This document shows positions 1-8,005 of a DNA stretch of 64,000 bases, one piece after another (the stretch's first letter is position 1; each line of letters starts with the position of its first letter). The stretch spans positions 2,108,001 through 2,172,000 of the forward strand of contig CBDDLM010000004.1 in the NCBI GenBank assembly GCA_965230665.1, read 5' to 3'. The notes under the pieces are model-generated. The model was given only the letters and a program-made list of their open reading frames with translations, did not search any database and had not been told where the DNA came from. Source of the DNA: JAGNRR01 sp965230665 (GTDB taxonomy: Bacteria; Bacteroidota; Bacteroidia; Chitinophagales; Chitinophagaceae). A program made the translations under genes and the position numbers.

Positions 1-3000
1 AAGGATAAGCTTGGCTTAAATATGGCAAGTTTAGATCCTACTAAAATAAGGTTGTTTGGGAATGGTGGTGAGATGCTAGCTGAAGATAATAATATCATTC
101 CGCATGATGATCTTGTAGAAAATCATATTGATGTGGTAGGGGGAGGAGATGGAAAGTTTGATGCAGGTGATTTTGTGCTTTTTTATGCAAATGGTCCGCA
201 TACCATTCTTTCCGATAGTGCTAATAAAAGGTTTACACATAACTTTAATGTCTATACGGAGAAATCATATTATTTTATCAATATAGGAACCACGAATGGA
301 AAACGTGTACAAAACCAAGCGGTGGTAGGCCCTGCAAATCAAACCGTGACTACAGCAAATTTTTTCCGGTTTTTAGAGCAAGATGTGACCAATGTAGGTA
401 AGGTTGGTAAAACGTGGTGGTCTGATGTGTATGGTGATTTACCAGGTAAGTCTTTGTCAAATAACTTTTCTGTATCTGTGCCCAATATTGATGCGGCAAC
501 ACCAGTTAGTATTCGAACCCGAGTTGGAGGCATAAGCTTTGCTGGGACGAGTAACTTTCGTGTAAATGTAAATGGTCAAAATGCTCATGACATTCCGCTT
601 GTTTCAATTGGTGGAGGCTTCAATGATCCTTTTGTGGCTCTGCAGGATGTTACTGCCGATTTGAATTTGAGTGGCGGTACGTTATCGATTAGTACAGTAT
701 TTACACCTTCTAATTCGTCTGCTACTGCTTATCTTGATTTCATTGAAATGAATGGACGGATTGGCCTTAACTACTATTCTGGCATGCCCTTTATGGATTG
801 GAATAGTGTAGGGGCTGGAAATATTGCAGAATATCGAATTTCGAATGCGGCCAATTCTGCAAGCGTATGGGATATCACAAATCCATTGGAACCTATTAAA
901 ATGCAAACAGCACTTAGTTCAGGAACGTTGTCTTTCAGACAAACGGCTGACCAATTACATAAGTTTATCACTTTTGATGGTAGTGGTTTTTTTACTCCTG
1001 AGTATGTAGGTGGCGTAGCTAATCAAGATTTACACGGTACTGGATCAATAGACTATATTGTAATAGCACACCCTAGTTTTTTAAGTCAGGCTCAAAATTT
1101 AGCCGCTTATCATGCTCAAAAAAGGGGTTATAAAACATTGGTGGTAACACCACAACAGGTCTATAACGAGTTTTCAAGTGGTTCACAAGATGTGAGTGCT
1201 ATTCGAAACTTTATTAAAATGTTTTATGATAAGGCTGCCCCAGCAGATGTTCCGAATAGCGTTTTGTTCTTTGGAGATGCTTCTTATGACTATAAGGATC
1301 GGATCAGTAATAATACGAACTTCGTTCCCGCTTATCAAACAAATGAAACGATTGATAAGAGTACAAGCTATTGCTCTGATGACTTTTTTGGTTTTTTGGA
1401 TGATCAGGAAAACCCTAATGCCTATGGCGTCCCATTTGTCAATACGTTGGATATAGGGATAGGTAGAATACCTGCTTCTTCTACTACTGAAGCGAATAAT
1501 GCCGTTGCAAAAATTAAAAATTATGATAGTCCAAATTCTTTCGGCTCATGGAAGAATACAATGGTATTTAATGCCGATGATGAGGATAGCGACAGTCATT
1601 TGATTGATGCCGAGATCATGGCTAAATATGTAAATGATAGTTTACCGCAGTATAATAACTATAAGATATATGTAGATGCCTTCCAGCAAATTTCAACTCC
1701 TGCTGGTCAAAGAACACCAGAAGCAAATCGAACGATCAAGGAGCATTTGTTTAACGGCACCTTTGTTGTAAATTATAATGGACATGGAGGCCCCTTAGGT
1801 TGGTGTGAAGAACGGATTCTTAACCTAGAAGATATACAGGGATTGGATAACAAGAATAAACTCCCCATTTTTATTACAGCAACTTGTGACTTTACTCAAT
1901 TTGATAATCCTGAATTAAAGTCAGCTGGGGAGGTTTTATTTGCCAATCCGAATGGAGGAGCTATAGCCCTTATGACAACTACTCGTCTAGTGTATCAATT
2001 CCAGAATAGGGAAATGAATATAAACTATTTTAAAACGGGTTTTAAAGAAATGGACAATGGGCGTATACCAACGCTAGGGGATGCCTACAGACTCTCGAAG
2101 AATATTACATATGTCAATTCTATTAGAGAGTTTGACGCGGCAAACTTCAGAAAATTTGCTTTGATTGGAGATCCTGGTCTACCATTAGCTTTCCCTAAGC
2201 ATAAAGTGCTCACGGATAGCATCAAAGATGAGCAAGGTAATGTTGTTACCGATACACTGAAAGCTCTTGGGAAGTATACCATTAGCGGCCGAGTTACCGA
2301 CCAAAACAATAATTTATTGTCAGGGTTTAATGGAACTGTATTTCCTACCATTTTTGATAAGCCAAAGTCACTAACTACATTAGGAAACGATCCTGGTAGT
2401 ACCGTGCGAAGTTTTTTAGTTCAAAATAATACACTCTATAAAGGTCAGGCAACCGTAAAAGATGGGCTGTTTAAATTCACCTTTGTACTGCCCAAGGATA
2501 TAAACTATAGTGTGGCAAAGGGAAAGATTTCTTATTACGCTCATAATGCCACTGAGGATGCAACAGGTTTTGATAATGGTGTTTATATCGGAGGGAGTTC
2601 TTCAGTTGCCATAGAAGACAATCGAGGTCCGGATATTTCGCCTTTTATGAACGACGAAAAGTTTGTAAATGGAGGAATTACTACTGCCAACTCTACTTTA
2701 CTTATTAAGCTTTTTGATGAGAATGGGATTAATTATTCAGGTTCTTCGGTAGGCCATGATATTACCGCTGTTTTAGATGATAACCCGCAGAATACCTACG
2801 TATTGAATAATTTCTATGAAACAGAGTTAGATGATTATCAACGAGGTATTGTTAGATTTCCGTTGGAGGATTTAGCAGAAGGAAGACATAGCATTCGTAT
2901 TAAGGCATGGGATGTATTGAATAACTCCTCAGAGGCAGTTTTAGACTTTGTCGTTGTTAGTAGTACTGAGGGTAAGTTAGCCAGAGTATATAATTACCCA

Positions 3001-3279
3001 AACCCATTTAGCTCAAGCACGCGTTTCATGTTTGAACATAATATGCCAAACCAGAATATTGATGTAAGTATTAAAATCTTCAGTATGACAGGAAAAGCAG
3101 TAAAAACCTTCCGAGAAAGAATAAACACGCCAGGAACACGTTATGATGGTATTATGTGGGATGGTAATGACCAATATGCTGAAAAACTGGCTAATGGCGT
3201 ATATTTATACAAATTGTCAATAAAAAGTGAAAGTGGCTTTTCCGATGATAAAATACAGAAGTTAATCATTTTGAGATAG
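1..3279 (+). CDS. porU: Type IX secretion system sortase PorU, 5' end missing
   Basis: PorU is the cell-surface, gingipain-like cysteine protease that removes the C-terminal sorting signal of type IX cargo and attaches the cargo to the cell surface. The reading frame is open from base 1, so the gene starts before the window; 1092 residues are visible. The peptidase C25-like domain lies roughly at fragment residues 340-710. The likely catalytic His is in NYNGHGG (fragment residue 595) and the Cys in TATCDF (residue 629). The last 90 residues (YNYPNPF...KLIILR) form a type IX-like C-terminal domain, as known for PorU family members. porV follows after 97 bases, which fits the known PorU-PorV partnership in the attachment complex. 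TATATTTG at 3281-3288 resembles a Bacteroidota -7 element but lacks a convincing -33 partner. The family call is secure; the missing N-terminus is probably about 100-150 residues. Confidence 0.93.
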   Translation, partial: KDKLGLNMASLDPTKIRLFGNGGEMLAEDNNIIPHDDLVENHIDVVGGGDGKFDAGDFVLFYANGPHTILSDSANKRFTHNFNVYTEKSYYFINIGTTNGKRVQNQAVVGPANQTVTTANFFRFLEQDVTNVGKVGKTWWSDVYGDLPGKSLSNNFSVSVPNIDAATPVSIRTRVGGISFAGTSNFRVNVNGQNAHDIPLVSIGGGFNDPFVALQDVTADLNLSGGTLSISTVFTPSNSSATAYLDFIEMNGRIGLNYYSGMPFMDWNSVGAGNIAEYRISNAANSASVWDITNPLEPIKMQTALSSGTLSFRQTADQLHKFITFDGSGFFTPEYVGGVANQDLHGTGSIDYIVIAHPSFLSQAQNLAAYHAQKRGYKTLVVTPQQVYNEFSSGSQDVSAIRNFIKMFYDKAAPADVPNSVLFFGDASYDYKDRISNNTNFVPAYQTNETIDKSTSYCSDDFFGFLDDQENPNAYGVPFVNTLDIGIGRIPASSTTEANNAVAKIKNYDSPNSFGSWKNTMVFNADDEDSDSHLIDAEIMAKYVNDSLPQYNNYKIYVDAFQQISTPAGQRTPEANRTIKEHLFNGTFVVNYNGHGGPLGWCEERILNLEDIQGLDNKNKLPIFITATCDFTQFDNPELKSAGEVLFANPNGGAIALMTTTRLVYQFQNREMNINYFKTGFKEMDNGRIPTLGDAYRLSKNITYVNSIREFDAANFRKFALIGDPGLPLAFPKHKVLTDSIKDEQGNVVTDTLKALGKYTISGRVTDQNNNLLSGFNGTVFPTIFDKPKSLTTLGNDPGSTVRSFLVQNNTLYKGQATVKDGLFKFTFVLPKDINYSVAKGKISYYAHNATEDATGFDNGVYIGGSSSVAIEDNRGPDISPFMNDEKFVNGGITTANSTLLIKLFDENGINYSGSSVGHDITAVLDDNPQNTYVLNNFYETELDDYQRGIVRFPLEDLAEGRHSIRIKAWDVLNNSSEAVLDFVVVSSTEGKLARVYNYPNPFSSSTRFMFEHNMPNQNIDVSIKIFSMTGKAVKTFRERINTPGTRYDGIMWDGNDQYAEKLANGVYLYKLSIKSESGFSDDKIQKLIILR

Positions 3280-3376
3280 TTATATTTGCTTTTCAGTATT
3301 GACCGAATTGCTCAGTCCTAAAAAAACACACATATCGATTAGAATACTACTTTCTTAATTAGAAAATAAAATACAG

Positions 3377-4636
3377 ATGATGTTAAAAAAGATGATGCTA
3401 GTAGCCTTATTGGCTGCAGTGATGGTGCCTGATACGATGTTGGCTCAAGTAAACCTTCAGGGGCAACAAGCAGGATTAGATTATAACACAATCACAACTG
3501 CTGTTCCATTTATGAGAATTAGCCCAGATGCAAGAAGTGGTTCCATGGGTGATGTGGGAATAGCGCTGAGTCCTGATGCAAACTCGCGCTACTGGAATAT
3601 TGGAAAGGTTGCTATGAACAAAAAACAAGCAGGTTTGTCCATTAATTATACTCCTTGGTTACGAGATTTAGTTCCCGATATTTCTTTGGCTGATCTTTCT
3701 GCTTACTTCAAGTTTGGAGAAGAGGATAATAAGAATCAGGCAATTAGTCTTGGGTTAAGATACTTCTCCCTGGGTGAAATTCAGTATACTACTATTGATG
3801 CAACTTCTAATGGTACAGGTAATCCAAGAGAGTTTGCTGTTGATGCAGGATACTCAAGAAAGTTATCTGAGAAAGTATCAATTGGTTTAAGTGGTAAATA
3901 CATTCATTCAAATGTTATCGGACGACAAACTGGTCAAAATTCACAACCGGGAAGTTCTTTTGCTGTAGACTTTGGTGCATTTTATACGACACCTATTGGT
4001 CAGAATTTAGGTGAGGGACTAGGTCAACGTTTAAACCTTGGTTTAGCCGTTACTAATTTAGGACAGAAGATTTCATATGGAACGGACAGAGCAGATTTCT
4101 TACCGACTAATTTAGGCATAGGCGCGGCTTATGAGTATAATGTAGACGAGTATAATAAACTGACATTTGCTCTTGACTTAAATAAATTATTAGTACCTAC
4201 TCCAGGATACGATAGAGATTCTACTGGAGCCATTATTGGTAGAACATATCCAACAGAGAAAACAGTAATTGATGGAGTCTTTTCATCATTTGGAGATGCG
4301 CCAGAAGGTGGTTCTGAAGAACTAAGAGAGGTCATGGTTAGTTTTGGAGCTGAATACTCTTACCAAAATCAGTTTTTTGCCCGTGCAGGTTATTTCCGCG
4401 AAAGCGAACAAAAAGGTGATAGACAATTTTTTACACTGGGCTTAGGAGTTAAGTATAATGTATTTGGTCTGAACTTTGCGTATTTGGTTCCTTCAGGTTC
4501 TGCGCAAAACAGAAACCCATTATCAAATACACTTCGTTTCTCATTAATGTTTGACTTCGATGATTTCTCAAAAATCGTAAAAGGGAAGCCAAAAGAAGAT
4601 AGCAAGAAGAATAGTCGGGATAGTAAGGATGACTAA
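3377..4636 (+). CDS. porV: Type IX secretion outer membrane shuttle protein PorV (LptO)
   Basis: PorV is a FadL-like outer membrane beta-barrel that receives cargo from the SprA translocon and carries it to PorU. The 419-residue product begins with a signal peptide cleaved near LAQ|VNLQGQQ. It then has the family's N-terminal block with PFMRISPDARSGSMGD, followed by alternating amphipathic strands to the end. The C-terminal 20 residues are charged and Lys/Asp-rich, probably a periplasmic tail. The start has two adjacent ATG codons (3377 and 3380) and the choice changes one residue. Its position right after porU supports the call. Length and motif match the family well. Confidence 0.94.
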   Translation: MMLKKMMLVALLAAVMVPDTMLAQVNLQGQQAGLDYNTITTAVPFMRISPDARSGSMGDVGIALSPDANSRYWNIGKVAMNKKQAGLSINYTPWLRDLVPDISLADLSAYFKFGEEDNKNQAISLGLRYFSLGEIQYTTIDATSNGTGNPREFAVDAGYSRKLSEKVSIGLSGKYIHSNVIGRQTGQNSQPGSSFAVDFGAFYTTPIGQNLGEGLGQRLNLGLAVTNLGQKISYGTDRADFLPTNLGIGAAYEYNVDEYNKLTFALDLNKLLVPTPGYDRDSTGAIIGRTYPTEKTVIDGVFSSFGDAPEGGSEELREVMVSFGAEYSYQNQFFARAGYFRESEQKGDRQFFTLGLGVKYNVFGLNFAYLVPSGSAQNRNPLSNTLRFSLMFDFDDFSKIVKGKPKEDSKKNSRDSKDD

Positions 4637-4659
4637 ACCTTTTTAGCTATACTATTATT

Positions 4660-5142
4660 TTGACAAATTTAAGAATAGGTCAAGGAATTGATTTTCATCA
4701 ATTATCAGCAGGCTACGACCTGATAATTGGTGGGGTTAAAATTAATCACGAGAAAGGGGCCGTAGGGCATTCAGATGCTGACGTATTGTTACACGTAATT
4801 TGTGACGCATTATTAGGAGCTTTGAACAAAGGTGATATTGGTTTGCACTTTCCAGATACGGATAATGCATATAAAGGAATCGACAGCAAAATTCTCCTAG
4901 AAAAAACTTATAAGCTCATTTTACAGGAGGGTTACCAACTTGTCAATTTAGATAGTACGGTTTGTTTGCAAAAACCTAAGCTTCGTCCTTATATAGATCA
5001 CATGAAGGCCGCAATTGCTAATGTTTTAAACGTAGATAAAGAACTCATATCTATTAAGGCCACAACCACCGAAAAGATGGGCTATGTGGGTCGTGAAGAG
5101 GGAATAGAGGCACACGCAATTGTTTTACTTCAAAAAAAGTAG
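4660..5142 (+). CDS. ispF: 2-C-methyl-D-erythritol 2,4-cyclodiphosphate synthase
   Basis: IspF is the cytoplasmic trimeric enzyme that makes the cyclic diphosphate in the MEP route to isoprenoids. The 160-residue product is the usual length. Metal-binding residues are in GIDFH (Asp and His near residues 10-12) and the GHSDADVLLH signature (residues about 37-46), and a C-terminal TTTEKMG segment matches the family. The start is TTG at 4660; no in-frame ATG lies between the porV stop and the conserved RIGQGIDFH motif, so a non-ATG start is needed. It lies 23 bases after porV and may be cotranscribed. dxr, another MEP-pathway gene, is at 56110 in the same window but not linked to it. Confidence 0.95.
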   Translation: MTNLRIGQGIDFHQLSAGYDLIIGGVKINHEKGAVGHSDADVLLHVICDALLGALNKGDIGLHFPDTDNAYKGIDSKILLEKTYKLILQEGYQLVNLDSTVCLQKPKLRPYIDHMKAAIANVLNVDKELISIKATTTEKMGYVGREEGIEAHAIVLLQKK

Positions 5143-5260
5143 ACCTTTTAGAATTTCTAAGAGTATAAAGTCATTGCTCCGAAACAATTAATATCCCAAA
5201 AATTAGGTTTGAATAGTAGATATTTATTATCATTGTACTATCAATTTTAGAATAAGAATT

Positions 5261-5794
5261 ATGAAAAAAGGAATTTTCAGCTTAGTCATTCTTGCCTCTT
5301 TGTTCTTTATGAATGGTAAGGAAGCGTTTGCTCAATATGGAGATGATATGGTAAAAGTTTATCGCTGGTATAGCTCAGTTGATAGGAACTATGTAACCCT
5401 TGCAGAAGGTGAAATTCAGGAAGGACAATTATTACAATGGAAATATAAGGATAAGACCTTATTATTCTTTGCTTATAAGACTCCAGGTCCAAATCGTGTA
5501 CCCGTTTACCGTTGGACAAATCCAGTAACTAAAGATCAAGTTAGTGTAGCGGGAGATTTTATCAAAGATGCAGATATGATGCAGCAAGGGTATACTTTAA
5601 AATCATTACAGTTTTATGCTCCGATCCGTCGTGACGATAATCATGTGGCAGTATACAATTGGTATAAGGTAAAAGCAAAGGATTGGGTAACCGTTCCTGA
5701 GTTTGGTGATACTGATAAGTATATTAAAAAAGGTTGGAGACTTAAGACATTCCAGTACTATGGTGTGATGCGTGATGACATCGCTAATAAGTAA
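5261..5794 (+). CDS. Small secreted protein with three tyrosine/tryptophan-rich repeats
   Basis: The function is not known to me. The 177-residue product has a signal peptide (MKKGIFSLVILASLFFMNG, cleavage near AFA|QYG) and three repeats of about 45-50 residues. Each starts with a V-Y-R/N-W motif (VYRWYSS, VYRWTNP, VYNWYKV), continues with a VTL/VSV/VTV-type strand, and ends near F-Y/A-Y-K/AP (LLFFAYKTPG, LQFYAPIRR, FQYYGVMRD). This resembles the DUF5648-type repeat found in surface or secreted proteins, but I cannot run a profile. It stands alone: 118 bases of upstream space include TAGGTTTG (5204-5211), a good -7-like element, and a clear terminator follows at 5818, so it is probably a single-gene transcript. 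Confidence 0.75.
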   Translation: MKKGIFSLVILASLFFMNGKEAFAQYGDDMVKVYRWYSSVDRNYVTLAEGEIQEGQLLQWKYKDKTLLFFAYKTPGPNRVPVYRWTNPVTKDQVSVAGDFIKDADMMQQGYTLKSLQFYAPIRRDDNHVAVYNWYKVKAKDWVTVPEFGDTDKYIKKGWRLKTFQYYGVMRDDIANK

Positions 5795-5817
5795 AGGAAT
5801 AGAAGAACTTACTAACG

Positions 5818-5852
5818 CCCTCTTAATTTAATGTTGAGAGGGTTTTCTTTTT
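5818..5852 (+). terminator. Rho-independent terminator after the small secreted protein
   Basis: Stem CCCTCTTAA (5818-5826) pairs with TTGAGAGGG (5834-5842), one pair being G-U, with a seven-base loop. TTTTCTTTTT follows directly. It sits 24 bases after the stop of the gene ending at 5794 and separates it from fabH. Confidence 0.85.
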
Positions 5853-5899
5853 ACATCAAACGAACCATTAACTTTATACTTTTTTAGAAAACGAACGCA

Positions 5900-6895
5900 A
5901 TGCAAAAAATAAATGCAGCCATTACCGCAGTGAGCGGCTATGTTCCCGATGATATCGTGACGAACGACGATTTGGCAAAGATTGTTGATACAAATGATGA
6001 GTGGATCACCACACGAACGGGCATCAAAGAAAGAAGAATATTAAGAGGGGAAGGACTCGGTACATCTTTTATGGCAACAAAGGCCGTTAATGATCTTCTC
6101 GAAAAGAGTAATACAAGACCAGAAGAGGTAGACTTACTTATTTGTGCAACTACAACACCAGATCATGTTTTTCCCGCTACTGGAAATATAATTAGTGATA
6201 ATTGTGGGTTGGTCAATGCATTTAGTTATGACATTAGTGCGGCATGCAGTGGTTTTCTCTATGCGCTAACTACAGGCTCACAATTTATAGAAACGGGAAA
6301 ATATAAAAAGGTTATAGTAGTAGGAGTAGATAAAATGAGTTCAATTCTTAACTATGAGGACCGTGCTACTTGTATAATTTTTGGAGATGGTGGTGGTGCT
6401 GTTCTCTTAGAGCCTACTACAGATGATGTTGGCTTAGTAGATAGTGTGTTGAAATCAGATGGAAGTGGTAAGCAATATTTGTATCAAAAGTCGGGAGGTA
6501 GTGTTAGCCCTGCCACGGAAGAAACAGTAAAGAATAGAGAGCATTTTGTTTATCAAGAAGGAAAGACAGTGTTCAAGTTTGCGGTAACCAATATGGCAAA
6601 TGTAGCCTATGAAATAATGCAACGTAATAAGCTTAATCCGGATGATATTTCGTGGCTTGTACCGCACCAAGCCAATAAGCGTATCATTGATGCAACTCGT
6701 GAACGTATGGGTATTGATGAAAGTAAAGTCATGATCAATATTCAGAAGTATGGTAATACAACTAATGGAACCTTACCACTTTGTCTGTGGGAATGGGAAC
6801 AAAAAATGAAGAAAGGAGATAATATTATTCTAGCAGCTTTCGGTGGAGGGTTTACTTGGGGGGCTACTTACATTAAGTGGGCCTATGATAGCTAA
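5900..6895 (+). CDS. fabH: 3-oxoacyl-ACP synthase III
   Basis: FabH starts fatty-acid synthesis by condensing an acyl-CoA with malonyl-ACP in the cytoplasm. The 331-residue product has the thiolase-fold catalytic triad: Cys116 in SAACSGF, His at about 256 in VPHQAN, and Asn at about 286 in YGNTTNGT. The C-terminal GGGFTWG is also typical. The ATG at 5900 gives the normal N-terminus. It is bounded by terminators at 5818 and 6915, so it looks monocistronic. fabF and acpP lie elsewhere (42735, 44011). Many Bacteroidota carry more than one FabH paralogue, so its chain preference cannot be read from the sequence. Confidence 0.94.
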   Translation: MQKINAAITAVSGYVPDDIVTNDDLAKIVDTNDEWITTRTGIKERRILRGEGLGTSFMATKAVNDLLEKSNTRPEEVDLLICATTTPDHVFPATGNIISDNCGLVNAFSYDISAACSGFLYALTTGSQFIETGKYKKVIVVGVDKMSSILNYEDRATCIIFGDGGGAVLLEPTTDDVGLVDSVLKSDGSGKQYLYQKSGGSVSPATEETVKNREHFVYQEGKTVFKFAVTNMANVAYEIMQRNKLNPDDISWLVPHQANKRIIDATRERMGIDESKVMINIQKYGNTTNGTLPLCLWEWEQKMKKGDNIILAAFGGGFTWGATYIKWAYDS

Positions 6896-6914
6896 AATGT
6901 ATTAGCAAAAAAAG

Positions 6915-6944
6915 AAAAGCGATTTGAAATTTCAAATCGCTTTT
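6915..6944. terminator. Bidirectional terminator between fabH and the DksA-like gene
   Basis: A perfect 30-base palindrome (AAAAGCGATTTGAAA and its complement) is flanked by A-rich sequence on the left and T7 on the right. It can therefore end transcription from both convergent genes. Confidence 0.88.
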
Positions 6945-6968
6945 TTTATGAGTTAGTAAATACAAATT

Positions 6969-8003
6969 TTATCTACGGGCATCCTTTGCCGCTTTACTCA
7001 AGGTAGCGTGCGGTACAGCCATAAGGCGTTTCTTAGAGATCAAGTTTCCAGTTTCACGACATACACCATACGTTTTATTCTTAATACGAATCAGTGCTTT
7101 TTCAAGATTATTAATGAACTTGATTTGACGTCCAGCCATTTGGTTTAACTGTTCTCTTTGGTTTGCCATACTGCCATCTTCCATGCTGGCGTAACGATTT
7201 TCGGTATCATCGGTACCTGAGCTATCTTTACGCGTAATAAGACCCTGTAAGTATTTTAACTCTGTACGTGCTTTCTCTAACTTCTCGGTAATGACTTTTC
7301 TAAAACGCTCTAGGTCTTTATCACTGTAACGTTTAAACGTACCGCTGCCTTTACCACTGCCCAAAATAGATTTTCTTTTCTTAGGTTTTGAAGCCGTTGT
7401 TTTTGCTTTATTAGTCAATTGATTTAACTCGTGTGTTGCTCTATGGCCTAATACCTTACCCGTCGTATTTTTTATTGTTCTTACGTTGGTTGGGGCTTCT
7501 GGTTTAAACTTCTTTGAGTTCTCTCTAATAGACGTAGGTGGTTTTTTTACTTTAGCCTTCTGCTCAATAACAACCGCTCTTCTAGAAACTGTTTTTTCCG
7601 GAGCTTTCTTTACAGCTTTCTTTTTAGCAGGAGCCTTTTTTTCTGGAGCTTTCTTAGCCGCCTTTTTCTTAGCTGCTACTTTCTTTTTAGGTGCCGCCTT
7701 TTTCTTGGTCACTTTTTTCTTAGCTGCCGCCTTCTTTTTAGGCGCTGCTTTTTTCTTGGTCACTTTTTTCTTAGCTGCTGCTTTCTTTTTAGGCGCTGCT
7801 TTTTTCTTGGTCACTTTTTTCTTAGCTGCTGCCTTCTTTTTAGGCGCTGCTTTTTTCTTGGTCACTTTTTTCTTAGCTGCTGCCTTCTTTTTAGGCGTTA
7901 CTTTCTTTTTAGATGCCGCTTTTTTCTTAGCTGGTGCTTTTTTGGCTGCTGCTTTCTTTTTAGGCGCTGCTTTTTTCTTAGCTGCTGCTTTCTTTTTAGC
8001 CAT
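6969..8003 (-). CDS. DksA/TraR-family protein with a long histone H1-like Lys/Ala/Pro tail
   Basis: The 344-residue product has two parts. Residues 1 to about 140 are almost only Lys, Ala, Pro and some Val/Thr, like the tail of histone H1 or bacterial H1-like proteins. Residues about 225-344 look like a DksA/TraR coiled-coil domain ending in YGVCRETGNLI and RLMAVPHATLS. DksA proteins act on RNA polymerase through the secondary channel; the basic tail suggests DNA or RNA binding, which is inference. Only one Cys remains where DksA has a four-Cys zinc finger, which as I recall is common in the Bacteroidota branch. It lies two bases after the ileS stop, a conserved pairing in this phylum, so it is probably cotranscribed with ileS. 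The tail is encoded by near-identical DNA repeats and may vary in length. Confidence 0.85.
   Translation of the reverse strand: MAKKKAAAKKKAAPKKKAAAKKAPAKKKAASKKKVTPKKKAAAKKKVTKKKAAPKKKAAAKKKVTKKKAAPKKKAAAKKKVTKKKAAPKKKAAAKKKVTKKKAAPKKKVAAKKKAAKKAPEKKAPAKKKAVKKAPEKTVSRRAVVIEQKAKVKKPPTSIRENSKKFKPEAPTNVRTIKNTTGKVLGHRATHELNQLTNKAKTTASKPKKRKSILGSGKGSGTFKRYSDKDLERFRKVITEKLEKARTELKYLQGLITRKDSSGTDDTENRYASMEDGSMANQREQLNQMAGRQIKFINNLEKALIRIKNKTYGVCRETGNLISKKRLMAVPHATLSKAAKDARR
7700..7903. repeat. Four tandem 51-base repeats inside the DksA-like gene
   Basis: The string TTGGTCACTTTTTTCTTAGC recurs at 7705, 7756, 7807 and 7858, an exact 51-base period. The array encodes four copies of the 17-residue unit KKKVTKKKAAPKKKAAA on the minus strand. 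The copies differ at only a few positions (for example GCCGCC against GCTGCT). The phase stays in frame, so gain or loss of a copy would change tail length without breaking the gene. Confidence 0.9.
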
Positions 8004-8005
8004 AT

